Shown here piece after piece: positions 11,217 through 22,449 of a DNA stretch of 24,048 bases; positions within the stretch are counted from its first letter, which is position 1; the number at the start of each line of letters is the position of its first letter. The notes under the pieces are model-generated. The model did no database searches, was not told where the DNA came from, and saw nothing but the letters and a program-made list of their open reading frames with translations. The position numbers were made by a program, and so were the translations under genes. Source of the stretch: Saccoglossus kowalevskii (taxonomy: Eukaryota; Hemichordata; Enteropneusta; Harrimaniidae); NCBI RefSeq assembly GCF_000003605.2, contig NW_003147283.1, positions 169,138 through 193,185 of the forward strand, written 5' to 3'.

Positions 11217-11654
11217 TTATGAGTTCGCAGTCTCTATATTCCCGTTGACATAAGTAGGAGATGTCGGTATTCTATCAATAACTGACATTGTGATACTGTT
11301 TTCCCTGTCTCTCGCTATACCAGGGCCATGGCACGCGTCTTTTGCGCACGGAAAGAGCGTTACAAAAGCTCGTCTGTATGCTGTTCTGAAGTCCCTGCCA
11401 AACCCATAGAGAAATGGGTTGACAGCTGAGTTACTATGAGATAGCAATATAGCAAACAGTAGCAACTCAAGCGGTACGTCACATCCTGTGGGACAGAAGA
11501 GGAATATAGTGTTCAGGATATATATAGGAAACCAACAGACCATAAAGACGATAAAGATAACGGCGAGTGATTTGACTGCCTTTAATTCCTTCTTTGTCCT
11601 TCTCCGAGAATTGGTCTGTGGTAGACCTACTTCTAAGGCAGCAATACTTCGTAT
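11217..11654 (-). CDS. adenosine receptor-like GPCR, exon 2 (ICL3 to C-terminus)
   Basis: This exon encodes residues 192-336 of a class A receptor. It starts after a minus-strand acceptor, TTAATTATTTCAG, in phase 0. It supplies the end of the third intracellular loop (RRRTKKELKAVKSL), TM6 with CWFP (W232, 6.48) and N239 (6.55), an outer loop with CPTGC, and TM7 with SHSNSAVNPFLY (S263 7.42, H264 7.43, N270-P271 7.49-7.50, Y274 7.53). Helix 8 follows, with cysteines at 294 and 299 that could be palmitoylated, then a short tail ending in TAA. N6.55 and the SH pair in TM7 are hallmarks of adenosine receptors (human A2A N253, S277, H278). The ICL3 length joined to exon 1 is close to that of human A2A, so no exon seems to be missing in between. 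Confidence 0.93.
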   Translation of the reverse strand: MRSIAALEVGLPQTNSRRRTKKELKAVKSLAVIFIVFMVCWFPIYILNTIFLFCPTGCDVPLELLLFAILLSHSNSAVNPFLYGFGRDFRTAYRRAFVTLFPCAKDACHGPGIARDRENSITMSVIDRIPTSPTYVNGNIETANS

Positions 11655-12093
11655 CTGAAATAATTAAGAGTGATAAAATGATTAACATATTATAATTGAA
11701 CTTTAACCTTCCAATTTATTCTATTATGGGAAATTGTATTCTTTGAATACGATCAGCAGTAGTCAACGAGTACAATTATATTTTTTTTTAAACACCATGT
11801 GAATGTAGGGCATCGGTCAGTCATCAAAAGGTTTGTGTTTTATAAGATCATAACTAACTAAGGATGGCGGCTTAAACGGTACATGACAAAAGTAGGGAAT
11901 GCAACGTACCATGAGTGTAAAAGGGAATGCGTACTTAGGAATAGGTCATGCACTATTTATTATTTTATAAAATATATAATATTTGGATCAATGGGACGTT
12001 TTTATCTAGTTCAATGTACAATAATGTAAAAGCGCGCATATATGAAGTTGGTGTGAAACAGGGTAGTATGTTGTCTCGCTTTTGTCCTCTCTC

Positions 12094-12163
12094 TCAATCA
12101 ATCAATCAATCAANNNNNNNNNNNNNNNNNNNNNNNNNNNNNNNNNNNNNNNNNNNNNNNNNN

Positions 12164-12223
<60 letters not shown>

Positions 12224-12247
12224 CCAGTCAGTCAGCCAGTCAGTCAA
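12094..12247. repeat. (TCAA)n array ending in CAGT units, with gap
   Basis: TCAA units flank the run of Ns. The right side continues to about 12223 and changes into CAGT/CCAGT units up to 12247. Open frames here that read INQS repeats are an artefact of the tetranucleotide. Confidence 0.95.
12114..12163. other. assembly gap of 50 Ns
   Basis: Exactly 50 Ns lie inside the TCAA array. The round number suggests a placeholder, so the true array length is unknown. Confidence 0.97.
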
Positions 12248-12249
12248 AT

Positions 12250-15200
12250 GAATTCGACACAACTGATGATAACCTAGCGCCCTCAGCCAGCTACAATTTC
12301 TGTGCGCAATCCAGTATTGGGTCAGAAGATATTCATTTCTAATTTATCACTTTACCTCGCTGTATAGCCTGTTATTCATATCGAAGCAGTTATTGAGCCG
12401 TCAATGCGGCCTCACATTGTCACGTGATAATAATTTAAGTTGATATCAGTTCACAATTGGAAAAGGGGATTTCTGAGGATTACGGCTCCGTCCCATGTAA
12501 TCGACCAAGGTGTAATTTTCGTCCTTTTATAACAGATTCTTGTCGTTTTTTGGCACAGAGAAAGCTATTCTTGTCAATAATGAATTCATTTGCATTACCA
12601 GGAATGTTGTTTATTGCATTTAGTGCAAGAAATCTGGAAAACTACATTAGCTCCACAGTGCTTCGACACTAGATAAGAAAATCGTTTTTGCCCGGTTTCC
12701 CTTCATCGCCCGGGCATAAAATTACGGATATGTCAATTTAGAGTTTATGTGTTATCAATGGAACAAAGATCAACTCAAGCGAATCAAGAAAGAAACTATA
12801 TTCCGCCTTGAGACTATAAAACCACGGAAATAAAACTGTTCAACTTTACTTTGCATGAGTAGTTCAATAGTTGCAGTTTGAAGTCATGCGTTTCTTATGC
12901 CCCACTTATTTAAATCTGTTCTCATACTCCTGGAGAACGATTATTGACAAAAAGGTTTAATTATTTTGAATAGTTACTTAGGACAACATTTACTAAATAT
13001 TGCCTGTATATGACATTCTGCAGGGTTGCACGTACATGTATATACGTGTATTCATCATGCACGTAGGCTATATACTAGTTATTTCAACAAACGAACACAC
13101 TCAATATTACCATAGCAACGCATAATCGTTACATTAGCACTTGAATTGTTTGCATACCAATTAACTGTTATATGGAAACATGATATACCCTGGGGTGGTA
13201 GAGTATGAACACAGTTTACACCACTATTCATTTACTCTTCATACTCCAATAATCCACACGTCTGCATGACATACGTATCGTTGAAATTGACCACCAAGTA
13301 ACTGGGCTTGTTTTCGACTTCAAACCTCATTGAATGAAGAAACTATTTTATGGACTACATAAAGAACACATGGACTGAATAATAGCAACATGGAGCCGGT
13401 TATTGGGGGTCTGAGTGCAAATTATGTCTGTCATGTCACGTGGTCACTCGGATAGTATGGCCAATTGATGCATGTTGAACGACCAACTGTGTAAGTGTGA
13501 TGTTCAACTGCAATTGATGCGAATTCAAACATTACTTCCAATCACAATTTAGAATCTAAAATGTGAGCTCGGTCATTGGCTTTTCACTTATATTATTTTC
13601 AGCGTAAGATTTTTATAAGTTGATCATTATGCACATGTTTAATGAGCGCAGAATACTGTTAACAAATTCCAAAAATGTACATGATTCGTGTGCATCGTAC
13701 TGTATTAATATATACTCTCTTCTCAATTACGAAATGTATGCATGGCTGTGGTTAGGACTCGTAGAATGTGCTTTTAATTTGAGCTATTCTCTCCAACTGT
13801 TGTATATTTATCAAGAGTAGTCAATTTTAAGTCAGAAAAAGGCCCATTACGCAGGATCACAACCTTCCCGTCTACAGCCTCGACTCAGCCTCGGATTTTT
13901 TTTATCTCGGAAGAGCCCACATAATATGACTTTATCTTCTGCAAGTTACAAGAGGAGCATTACACCATTGTCACGTGACTTATACACACGTTTACTGCAT
14001 TGTCTGGAATAATTGCAACAGTTATGGTTATTACAAAAAATACGCAAGCGGAAATTGATCACATTTACATTTCTATAATTGACAGTAAATGATTAATTGC
14101 TCATTAATATCAATTGCGGTTTTAATATAGATTTCTGAGTATGTTAATTGTTTTATTTTAGACGTTGTACGATTATAGTGTTATTTTACTGACAAGGTCT
14201 TGACAAAGAACAGATACATACATACGAATGCAGTTGATACTGAGCAGAGTGTCAATCTATCCATTCGACGTCATGACATATTTGTTTCCAGAAATGCATC
14301 TATGAATACATGACTGTTACTAAGAATGCCGATGGGATGCTTAAAAAAAAAGAAAATATGGCAACAATTTTGTGTCAAAGTAAACTTGGAGCGTACTTTT
14401 TTTAGGATTAAAAAATATATCTAGTCTTCGATTTGACTTCAATTCATTCAATTTTAGAAACACAGTGAACATAGAAATACAAGCACAAATCAAAAAGACA
14501 CAAAATTGCACCCATAGTTTAGTTTATTATTCGGTTTACATGGCAAAAGTAACAGTATATCGGCCATGCACTCTTCGCCACGTACCGTGTTTGATTCTCG
14601 TCTCATACGGCGTTTACTACGCAGCGTATTGCGCACATATGTACTAACAATGCAGGCACTATCTGGTGTCTAATTCATCGAGAGATTTTGAGTCTATTTA
14701 TAACGCACTGTATTCCTATTTCAGTAATCTCTAAACACAACAATTATTTTTAAAGTGTGTTCAATATTTTGTTTATTTAATACAGTGGACAATATGGTTG
14801 AATTCAATATAATAATAATATTTGTTGCCCGTTGTTTTTCCAGACACCAAAAGTTTGCGTAGGAACCTGCACATTATGTTCTGTCAACATGCTCTATGGA
14901 AGTGCCAATGCGATGCACTAACTCGGCAATATAAAGTCTATTCACTGTCCATCATAAGAGCAATACGTCGGCTTTAAATACAAGTATGTCATTTGTGAAA
15001 AAAAAGAAATTAGCATGTACGTATGCGTGGTGACATATAGACTGTTAATGGTATTCTATAGAACCCACGTGACCACGTGATGACCAAACATGATACAGAA
15101 TTATGATACTGTTTTAAATGTTTAAATAGTTGTTTCAAGTTTCAATAGTTGTACATGCAAACGCACTATGTGACGTAGCAACGAGATATTAATATTTTAA

Positions 15201-15330
15201 AATCAGGTCAAGACGTGAAGGTTATTGTAACATATATGTATTAAACCATATTTATAATGTATAAAATAGGTTGAAACCTAATCAAGACATTTTATAATAT
15301 ATATGGTAATACCCAGTAATGTCACTGTGA
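12250..15330. other. intronic, no gene seen
   Basis: No supported coding frame. CACGTG E-boxes occur at 12421, 13437, 13972 and as a pair at 15066/15074. A small CpG-dense patch lies near 14560-14640 (about 10 CpG in 80 bp) without coding sense. TATAAAA at 12815 has no clear downstream exon. Confidence 0.5.
15064..15080. promoter_or_regulatory. tandem CACGTG E-boxes
   Basis: CCCACGTGACCACGTGA carries two CACGTG cores 8 bp apart. The 13-mer CCCACGTGACCAC recurs exactly at 21830-21842, and GTGACCACGTGA recurs in reverse at 13436-13447. CACGTG is the binding core for bHLH factors such as USF, MYC/MAX and CLOCK types. Confidence 0.4.
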
Positions 15331-15464
15331 ATTTATTTATTCATTTATTTATTTATTTGTTTGTTTGTTTGTTTGTTTGTTTGTTTGTTTGTTTGTTTGT
15401 TTGTTTGTTTGTTTGTTTGCTTATTTATTTATTTATTTGTTTATTTGTTTGTTTGTTTGTTTGT

Positions 15465-15531
<67 letters not shown>

Positions 15532-15532
15532 T
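15331..15532. repeat. compound (TTTG)n/(TTTA)n microsatellite, about 200 bp
   Basis: TTTA units lead into about 16 TTTG units (around 15357-15419), then mixed units, then a long TTTA run. Hydrophobic FVCL/FIYL open frames across it are translation of the repeat and not genes. Confidence 0.95.
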
Positions 15533-15894
15533 ATGTCTGTCTATATTTATATATTTTAAATATTATATGGTATCAGTAGATGTTAAATATCCTTGGGTAG
15601 TCGTGTAAAAATAACATGACACACAATCACCGTATTGTGAGAAACAATGTAAACATGAGTTTAGATCTGTATTGATATCCTGTGTTAAATTGAAGAATGA
15701 AACATCGTTAGAAGCAATTTTACATTAGTGATTTAGAAAGAGATAATAATGTCAATACGTTACTATATTGACTTCGTCAAGAAAATTGATTTCAACAACA
15801 ATGTTTTTATTATCAAAATTAAAACTATATTCCATTTACGTAGAGATGCAGTTTACGTGACAGGTATATTAATTAGTTAATTAGGAAACCAAGA

Positions 15895-16885
15895 TGACCT
15901 CCCTTGTCCACAAAACTATATATTTTCGGAAAGCTTATTGTATGAATTTAAAAATTTTGTTAGTATTTTTTTTCATGGACACTGTAGTTTGAAATGTGCA
16001 CAAAAATATGCTTTTTTGGTCAAAAGTGATTTTAAAAAAAATTAGCTTCTAAACCATGCTTCTGTTTCCTATCAAAATTGGTTTATGGGTACATCTGTTT
16101 ACTATGAAGAAAGTGCCGTCTTGAAAACTGTCTACCAGTTGTCAATTGTGCAGGGCAGCAGCTCAAATTTCACTACTTCAAGTTTATGCATGAATTAACA
16201 CCCAGGCTAGTTGTCTGTACGATTGTTGTAACACTGTTCAACCAAAAACAATGCCTCGACGGCGTTTTGATGATAAATACATTGTCAATCATTTGTGGAA
16301 ATTTCAAAACAAAATGTCAAAGCGTCTAGAAGCTATTTTTTTTAAGTTCTGGGATGTGCACAAAAAAGAAGCTGAGATAATGGCTAATTTGCATAACAAT
16401 TCACTCAGTAAGAAGTTTGCTAATGCTCATAATTAAAATGGCTGTAACAGTTCCAAATTTAAATGTATTATCGTTTTGTTAAAAGTTAAATATAGTGCAC
16501 AATATGGAGATCCGTCATTTCTTTTTTTTCACCATGTTTCGTTTTTATTATTTATGTACAGCCTTGCTAAATCTTGCTAAGCATTCAAAAGAGAGAATGT
16601 TTGCACCTGTTATCTATATATTTTAAAATCGTTTTTTTTTTTAGTAGTTTCCACTATTCACAATTCTACAAAATTTCAACAGTCTATAGCCAAGACTATT
16701 TGGATAATAAAAAGCAAAAAAATATATAATTTCACTCCCAAGTGCCCACTAACCTGCATCTCTACCTTAAAAAGTCCCAATTCAAAGCCAGAATGAACAA
16801 TATCGGTGAAATGTAAATAATAAAATGTGTTTAAAAGGTGTGAACATTTTGTCTTTTCTAAAGACTTGTTGAGATATTTGAGATT
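15895..16885. other. unclassified interval, possible decayed element
   Basis: This stretch holds homopolymer runs and several short open frames. The best is 16251-16436 on the plus strand, 61 codons, basic at the start (PRRRFDDKY) and moderately charged, with AACAATGCC at its start. I recognise no protein family, splice signals or terminal repeats. It may be a decayed transposon, a retrocopy or ordinary intron. Confidence 0.25.
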
Positions 16886-16887
16886 AC

Positions 16888-16928
16888 AAAATATTCTCAA
16901 TTCCGGTAAAGCAATTTGAGAATATTTT
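16888..16928. repeat. 13-bp perfect inverted repeat (hairpin)
   Basis: AAAATATTCTCAA at 16888-16900 is matched by TTGAGAATATTTT at 16916-16928 across a 15-nt loop. It is followed by more T residues on the plus strand. Confidence 0.8.
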
Positions 16929-16929
16929 T

Positions 16930-19108
16930 TTAAAAACGTTTGGATAAGTTTGTGCCGAATTGTGTTTACAGTCTTAGTGTATTCTTTTTGAAAATGATAT
17001 AATAACGCTGTCTGCGATATAGTAATTGACTAACCTGCTAATCAATCATAGCTTTCCAATTTTGAATCTATCTGTCAATATGCACAGCTGCTAAGCTAGA
17101 AGAAGATACTAGACGAGGGCCTTACGAACATTTTAAATAACAACCACACTTTTAGAACACAAGTTACTAAATTGGAAAACCACCAAATACTAATTACACC
17201 ACTATAATGTCATCATATTATATAAAAAAATAAGAAAAACTTCGACCAACAAGATTAATTTATTTACAATATCATTTTCAACGACTGCACATTGTATTTA
17301 TTTCATTCTGCATATGGTAAACCAAACTTTTAATAAGTATACTTCACGTATGTTACTATTCATAATAATTATATCTATAATGAACCCAATGTTATTATTA
17401 ACATGAAATACACATTTATTGGTTGAACGATGTCCCCGAGAATGTGTTTCACAGAAAAAACGTGGAATCAATTACGTTCAATCTTAATTATAATTTACCA
17501 GTTCTGCTTATTCTATGTTTGTTCATTCATAAATTTAACGAAATACATACTTTTAATTCTTCTACATGAGTTGAAATGATCGAAACACTTGGACATAAAT
17601 AAATAAATAGTTAGGTGGGAGGCAGAGTAAATTCATGACACTTACACACTGTCTGTTATAACATTCGTACCATGATATGTACCAAATGTATTGCCAATAT
17701 CGTCCTATACAATATGTGTGTATTTACTATATACAAATACTGATAATACATTCATTATGCTGTAGACAGTTTTCATATGTATCGAATAAAAGCATGTGTT
17801 ATTAAATTCTTGTTATTTGAGCATCACGCTGTGAATGCTTTGTAAATAATGTTGAAAATAAAATTCCAACTCGCATTAATATATTTGTTCAGTTTTTGTT
17901 TCACCGTTGGCTGAATTTTGAGTCATTGGATAAGGAATCGTTACTAATGTTACATAATGTCGTAAAAAATTCTAAAAAGCAACAAAAAATAATATTCACA
18001 AAACAACTACCGGTATATTGATGACGTTATATATGATAACATAACAAAATATTAACAAATAACAAAGGTTACCAGTCAAGCAATCTAAATAAAATATAAA
18101 TTTATTATGGCACTCAAAGCTATTTGCTTAGTTGATCGTATCGAATCCTAACATTTATGTTTTATTGGGAACCACAGATGCGTTCACCAAGTATATTATA
18201 TTGAGGTTCAGCACGGCTTGTGGTATTTATATAAAAAGCGGAAGAATCCATACGGCGGAGTATTCATTAAACGTCACATGAACGAAACCAACTCTTTGCT
18301 ATGCGATCAATAACGGCGAGTTTACGAAAACAGAAGTTTGGTAATAATCAGTCCCATGTTTTATAAATGCCTTTTTTGTAGTTCCTAAACTGGCTTTCAG
18401 TAAAAATACACAATATAGAGTAGAATAACTAATTTAAAATGAATTTAAGACAAGACTAGGTAGAAATATCTGACTAAGTACATTAGTAAATTGATGTATT
18501 TCCACTTGCTATGTGTATAGCGTCCCAACAAACTTTTGCTTTAATTTATTATTACAACCACTTTAAAATTAGTTTCAGTGCGAGTTTCGATGAGACGCGG
18601 TGGATGTTTGTGTTGGGGCGGATTTCTAAATATACATACGTATATACAAAGCAATACTTTGGTAGACATTAGTTATGTCTATATATTGAAATGCGTGATG
18701 CTGCTATTGACTGCATGTCGTACGTTCGAATGCGTTGACATACATATATTTTAAAATTACATAGCACCGGTGATGTTGGGGAATGATTTGAAATATTAGT
18801 ATAGAATGACAATGAGTAAAGAGTATCATAGACAATGCATTGTGTGTAATATGATTTGTAATGTACGACAACTATAATTTGGAAAAGCTTCAGACTATCA
18901 AACAAATGTAATTATAGCTATATCTTAGATATAGATTAATATCAGGTCATGTCGATGTTTGTACAAATGATTGTGGTAAGTATTCTTTCTGAGACTATTA
19001 TAACGAAAACGATTAACAGTTGGAAAAATAATTGAAAAGTTGAAATCATGATTTACCGAGTAAGCAGAAAGATGGTCACAGATACAATATTATTCATATG
19101 CAAATAAC
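16930..19108. other. intronic, no gene seen
   Basis: AT-rich with no supported frame. TATATAAAAAGCGG near 18229 looks TATA-like but no exon follows. Confidence 0.5.
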
Positions 19109-19111
19109 TTT

Positions 19112-19204
19112 ACATTAATATGCAGATTATTTATTAATGTGTTACATTAATATGCAGATTATTTATTAATGTGTTACATTAATATGCAAATTATTTATTA
19201 ATGT
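19112..19204. repeat. tandem array of three hairpin-forming 32-mers
   Basis: Three units start at 19112, 19144 and 19176, exactly 32 bp apart. Each contains ACATTAATA and TATTAATGT, perfect 9-bp inverted arms around an 11-nt loop. The third loop differs by one base, which creates ATGCAAAT (POU octamer). A degenerate extra copy with ATGCAAAT lies just upstream at 19098. Confidence 0.9.
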
Positions 19205-19648
19205 GTTACATGCTTAGTGTGATAGAAAGTTTTAGTATACTTAATAACATATTACACTAATCACGTACATCTCATCTCAGACATGCGCAAACGAAATATG
19301 CAAAACTATGATATTTGCATCGTATGAAAAAAAAAACGAATGAAAAAACAAAGTTCATAACTAGGATAGCCTAAAAGCAGTTTATTCCAGTAGGGTTCTA
19401 ATACCCCATCCACATGAATCACTAATATAAACAACGGCATCAAAACATTGTAATTTAAAGACATTAATAAATACACAAATAATTACAAATAGAAATAAAA
19501 TCACGCATCCAAAAAATAAAAAATAAAATAATTTACCCAGCCGTTTCTTAAATTGATTATCTGTTGGAAATGCAATTTTTTTTTCTATTCATGTTAATTT
19601 AGTTTAATCTTTGATTCCATTATAGAAAAAAAGAGTTCTGAGAAATGA

Positions 19649-19870
19649 GAAGTGACTGAGCACAACAACAGAAGCAATAGAGATCCGAAAACTATGCCAT
19701 TTTGGGATGAACTTCGCAAAATATTAGGTGGAAGGCCAGCATTCAATCCTGAAACACCGGTGTTTTTACTAAGTGAGAACGCGAGCAGACAATTTAGCAG
19801 ATTATCTAATATTTGCACAGCAAAAAAAAACAGTGTTAACACCGGCGTTTTTAGACGTGTGAGATCGTAG
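19649..19870 (+). pseudogene. Myb/SANT-like DNA-binding domain fragment
   Basis: The plus strand reads EVTEHNNRSNRD followed by PKTMPFWDELRKILGGRP, then about 40 less conserved residues to a TAG. The HNNRS...KT.PF.DEL..ILG.RP pattern is the C-terminal part of the Myb/SANT-like (trihelix type) domain found in large invertebrate and fish families, many linked to Harbinger-type DNA transposons. There is no ATG at the right place; GAA at 19649 follows a TGA at 19646-19648, and the first half of the domain is not visible upstream, even past a possible acceptor TTATAG at 19625. It lies antisense in the receptor intron. AACACCGG(T/C)GTTTTTA occurs twice inside it. I take it as a broken fragment; a single exon of a split gene is possible. 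Confidence 0.5.
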
Positions 19871-19966
19871 CTTATATCTTTGAAAATGCACGACATACTT
19901 CGCAAATATTTGCATATTGCATATTTACGATATTTAAATATATATGCTTTGCCACGATAAGTGCAT

Positions 19967-20118
19967 ACATATATGCTAAAATGATATTTACATATATGCT
20001 AAACATGATATTTACATATATGCTAAAATGATGTTTACATATATGCTAAACATAATATTCACATATATGCTAAACATGATATTCACATATATGCTAAACA
20101 TGATATTCACATACGTAA
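19967..20118. repeat. 23/24-bp minisatellite, six units and a partial
   Basis: Units begin ACATATATGCTAAA at 19967, 19990, 20014, 20037, 20061 and 20085, with a partial at 20109. The spacing alternates 23 and 24 before settling at 24. Each unit carries the palindrome CATATATG and an ATGATATTT/C-like tail. Confidence 0.92.
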
Positions 20119-20119
20119 C

Positions 20120-21828
20120 TGAATGTAATCCTTCAAAGCAACAAATGTTGCAGACCCGCGATGAGTTTAATCAACAACACTATATCACTTTATAAACAAT
20201 GTGCATTGTTCTCTGTCGTGAGAATGAGTTTAGAAAAAAGGGAAACCAGAAATAAATAATATCGTAGAAATTAGCTTACACTTTTCTGTTTAACAATTTA
20301 GTACGGTGACAACTCTGATAAACCTCAGTACGTAAACTTAAACACGAGATTTAATTTATAGCTTGTTAATTACCATAATTATGTCCTGGTTTTAAATACT
20401 GAATTTTCAAATAAAATGTGTTTTGGGCGACTTTTAACTTTTTCATTTCATCTATTATGAACGGTTCTCATAAAAAAGCAAATCCATACACGCGTCTATT
20501 GATTGCGTACGTATGAATTATGTACCGTACCCAGCAGTTATATGTACCCTAATTACGTGTGGTTCAATAAAGCGCCGGGGGAGGGGGTCATTTCATGCTA
20601 TTAAAACACAATGACCACGTTATATTGCATATATGGTACTATTGACAAATGCAAATTACTATCACACGTAACCATGAATATTTTGTATACGCACTTATAA
20701 CAATAACTTGTATGCAATGAACCCAAAATAAGAACATACATCAGTGAGGACCCGGATGATAGTGTTCGCATACGATAAAAGTATCTATATCACGATTTAT
20801 ATTTGGAACCCCTAGCTTGTGGTAGATTTTTTTGATGGTTTAACTTTTTCTAATGTATTTACGTAGTTACGTCACGTATGGTAATTGGAAATGGACACCA
20901 TAATTGAGACAAATTTATCCACTTAGATATTAAATTAAATAACACGACAACGGCTGTGCCCGGAATCTGATAAGCATACAATTCTACAGGAATCAAATGT
21001 AACGAATTGTTAGCGCTGATGTCCTAGATTAAATGACGTGCTGTTACAATTGATTCATTAAAAGCTGCGCGCCTGTGAATTTAGTTGTTAACCAAACCCG
21101 ACGATGAATTTCTCTGCACATTAGGCATGCACCAACAACTAAATCCTACTCACTATTCAAAGTCTACATTTTTTTTGCTTTAAAAAACTCCTCATTGCAG
21201 AAATTGGCTTCCCATTACAAAGAGCATTTTGTATTCAAACAAACAAAAAATAACATCTAAGATATTTGATGCGTTCAAGAGTTAACTTATTAAATATAGT
21301 GTATTTGTATCAAGAATTCTTTAATATCTAGATTGTCTATGAATTTTGGCAATGATTTTAGTCGTAATTTAAAGGCGAATTGTCGCTGACACAGGTTAAT
21401 AGAAACTCGGTGGTGTCACTATTAATAAAATATGACAAAACCTATTTTCGGAAAAGGTAAAAAGTTGAATTATCATGATATCACAAAATGCCATGTTTCT
21501 ATATATAAAATTATATACCCTCATTTTGATACCAATTGTAACATTAGTGCAACAACATAAATTATCTCAAATATACATAGTAGTAAAACTAGCAATATCT
21601 TTATATTTTTTATGTTTCATACACACGAGTCAAAACTATTTCATCGTATTCATCTCGTGTAATTGTAATTGATACATGGATGTGTCAACACAATTCTCAC
21701 ATGACCTTAAATGGTCTTTCGTTTTCGAAACAAACCAAGGGCGCGTGTGCAGTAAAAACACTCAGGACTGCACAGGTCATTAATTCTTTCAATAATCTCA
21801 CCTATGGTCATTAAACATGTTTCACGAA
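20120..21828. other. intronic, no gene seen
   Basis: No supported frame. A short G-rich run, CGGGGGAGGGGG, lies near 20576. Otherwise AT-rich sequence. Confidence 0.5.
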
Positions 21829-21829
21829 T

Positions 21830-21996
21830 CCCACGTGACCACATTTTAGCCAATTAGATTAAGGGCATGAGGTGTAATAAACATGTCTAATACATTTCCA
21901 TAAAGCTATCAGTGGTCGGCTTGACCAATCATCCCAATTATCTCTATAAAGCACGACTCCCTAAAGGATAGAGTTGTGAGCATGCGTCGAGTAAGA
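21830..21996 (+). promoter_or_regulatory. promoter-like block, plus strand, antisense to the receptor
   Basis: In order: CACGTG (21832), CCAAT (21850), CCAAT (21925), TATAAA (21945) and, about 30 bp further, a plausible start region near 21975. An ATG at 21982 is followed at 21991 by GTAAGA, a good splice donor, so a nine-base coding start ATGCGTCGA would precede an intron. Spacing and order fit a TATA promoter. No downstream exon was found on the plus strand, so this may be chance, an antisense non-coding transcript or a decayed element's promoter. Confidence 0.35.
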
Positions 21997-21999
21997 ATG

Positions 22000-22449
22000 T
22001 TTTTTTTTTGCTACAAAATTATTATGAAATGTTTTTACCACATGCCTGAATTATCCATATTATAATGCTCTGTTTTTACTATGCAATGTTCTCATTTATC
22101 CATCCAGGCGTTCGATTTTACAGACTACATGTAATGGACAATTTTACCGGTGTCTTTTGGTACTGAATAAATTACAACATTGTGAAGTGCATCAATTAAT
22201 GCATTCATATATACATAGAATAGTTCATTTGTTTTAGTATGTGACGCTATGCACCAACTGAATTTGTTGTGACCTCTGTCCTATTTTTACACAATACCTG
22301 TTACAAATATCGAGAAATGTGTGAAAATACAGGCGAAACGAAAAGTGAAAGCTGAAATATATTTCGTTTTATGTTACATACTTAGTTGCCATAGTTTCAT
22401 TAACACATGCCAACGATATACACCTTGTCTTTCACTCCAGTCATACATA
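22000..22449. other. intronic, donor-proximal, nothing recognised
   Basis: The part of the receptor intron nearest to exon 1. Frames reading through the donor carry on only as non-conserved sequence. Confidence 0.6.

Noticed and set aside
11948-12342. INQS-repeat open frames
   Set aside because: Translation of the TCAA array and the N gap.
13620-13820. 66-codon plus-strand frame
   Set aside because: No family resemblance, no splice context and length expected by chance.
15303-15608. Open frames of repeated FVCL/FIYL across the tetranucleotide tract
   Set aside because: They are translation of TTTG/TTTA units in all three frames and end soon after the tract.
18718-18735. GTTCGAATGC resembling a tRNA B box
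   Set aside because: No A box or acceptor, D and anticodon stems could be folded upstream.
19594-19905. 103-codon minus-strand frame with hydrophobic runs
   Set aside because: It is the mirror of the Myb/SANT-like plus-strand fragment, whose pattern is recognisable.
19112-20118. Repeat arrays as a CRISPR array
   Set aside because: The units are contiguous or near-contiguous without unique spacers, and the DNA is animal.
20570-20587. G-rich run as a G-quadruplex
   Set aside because: Only two long G runs separated by one base; at best a weak two-layer fold.
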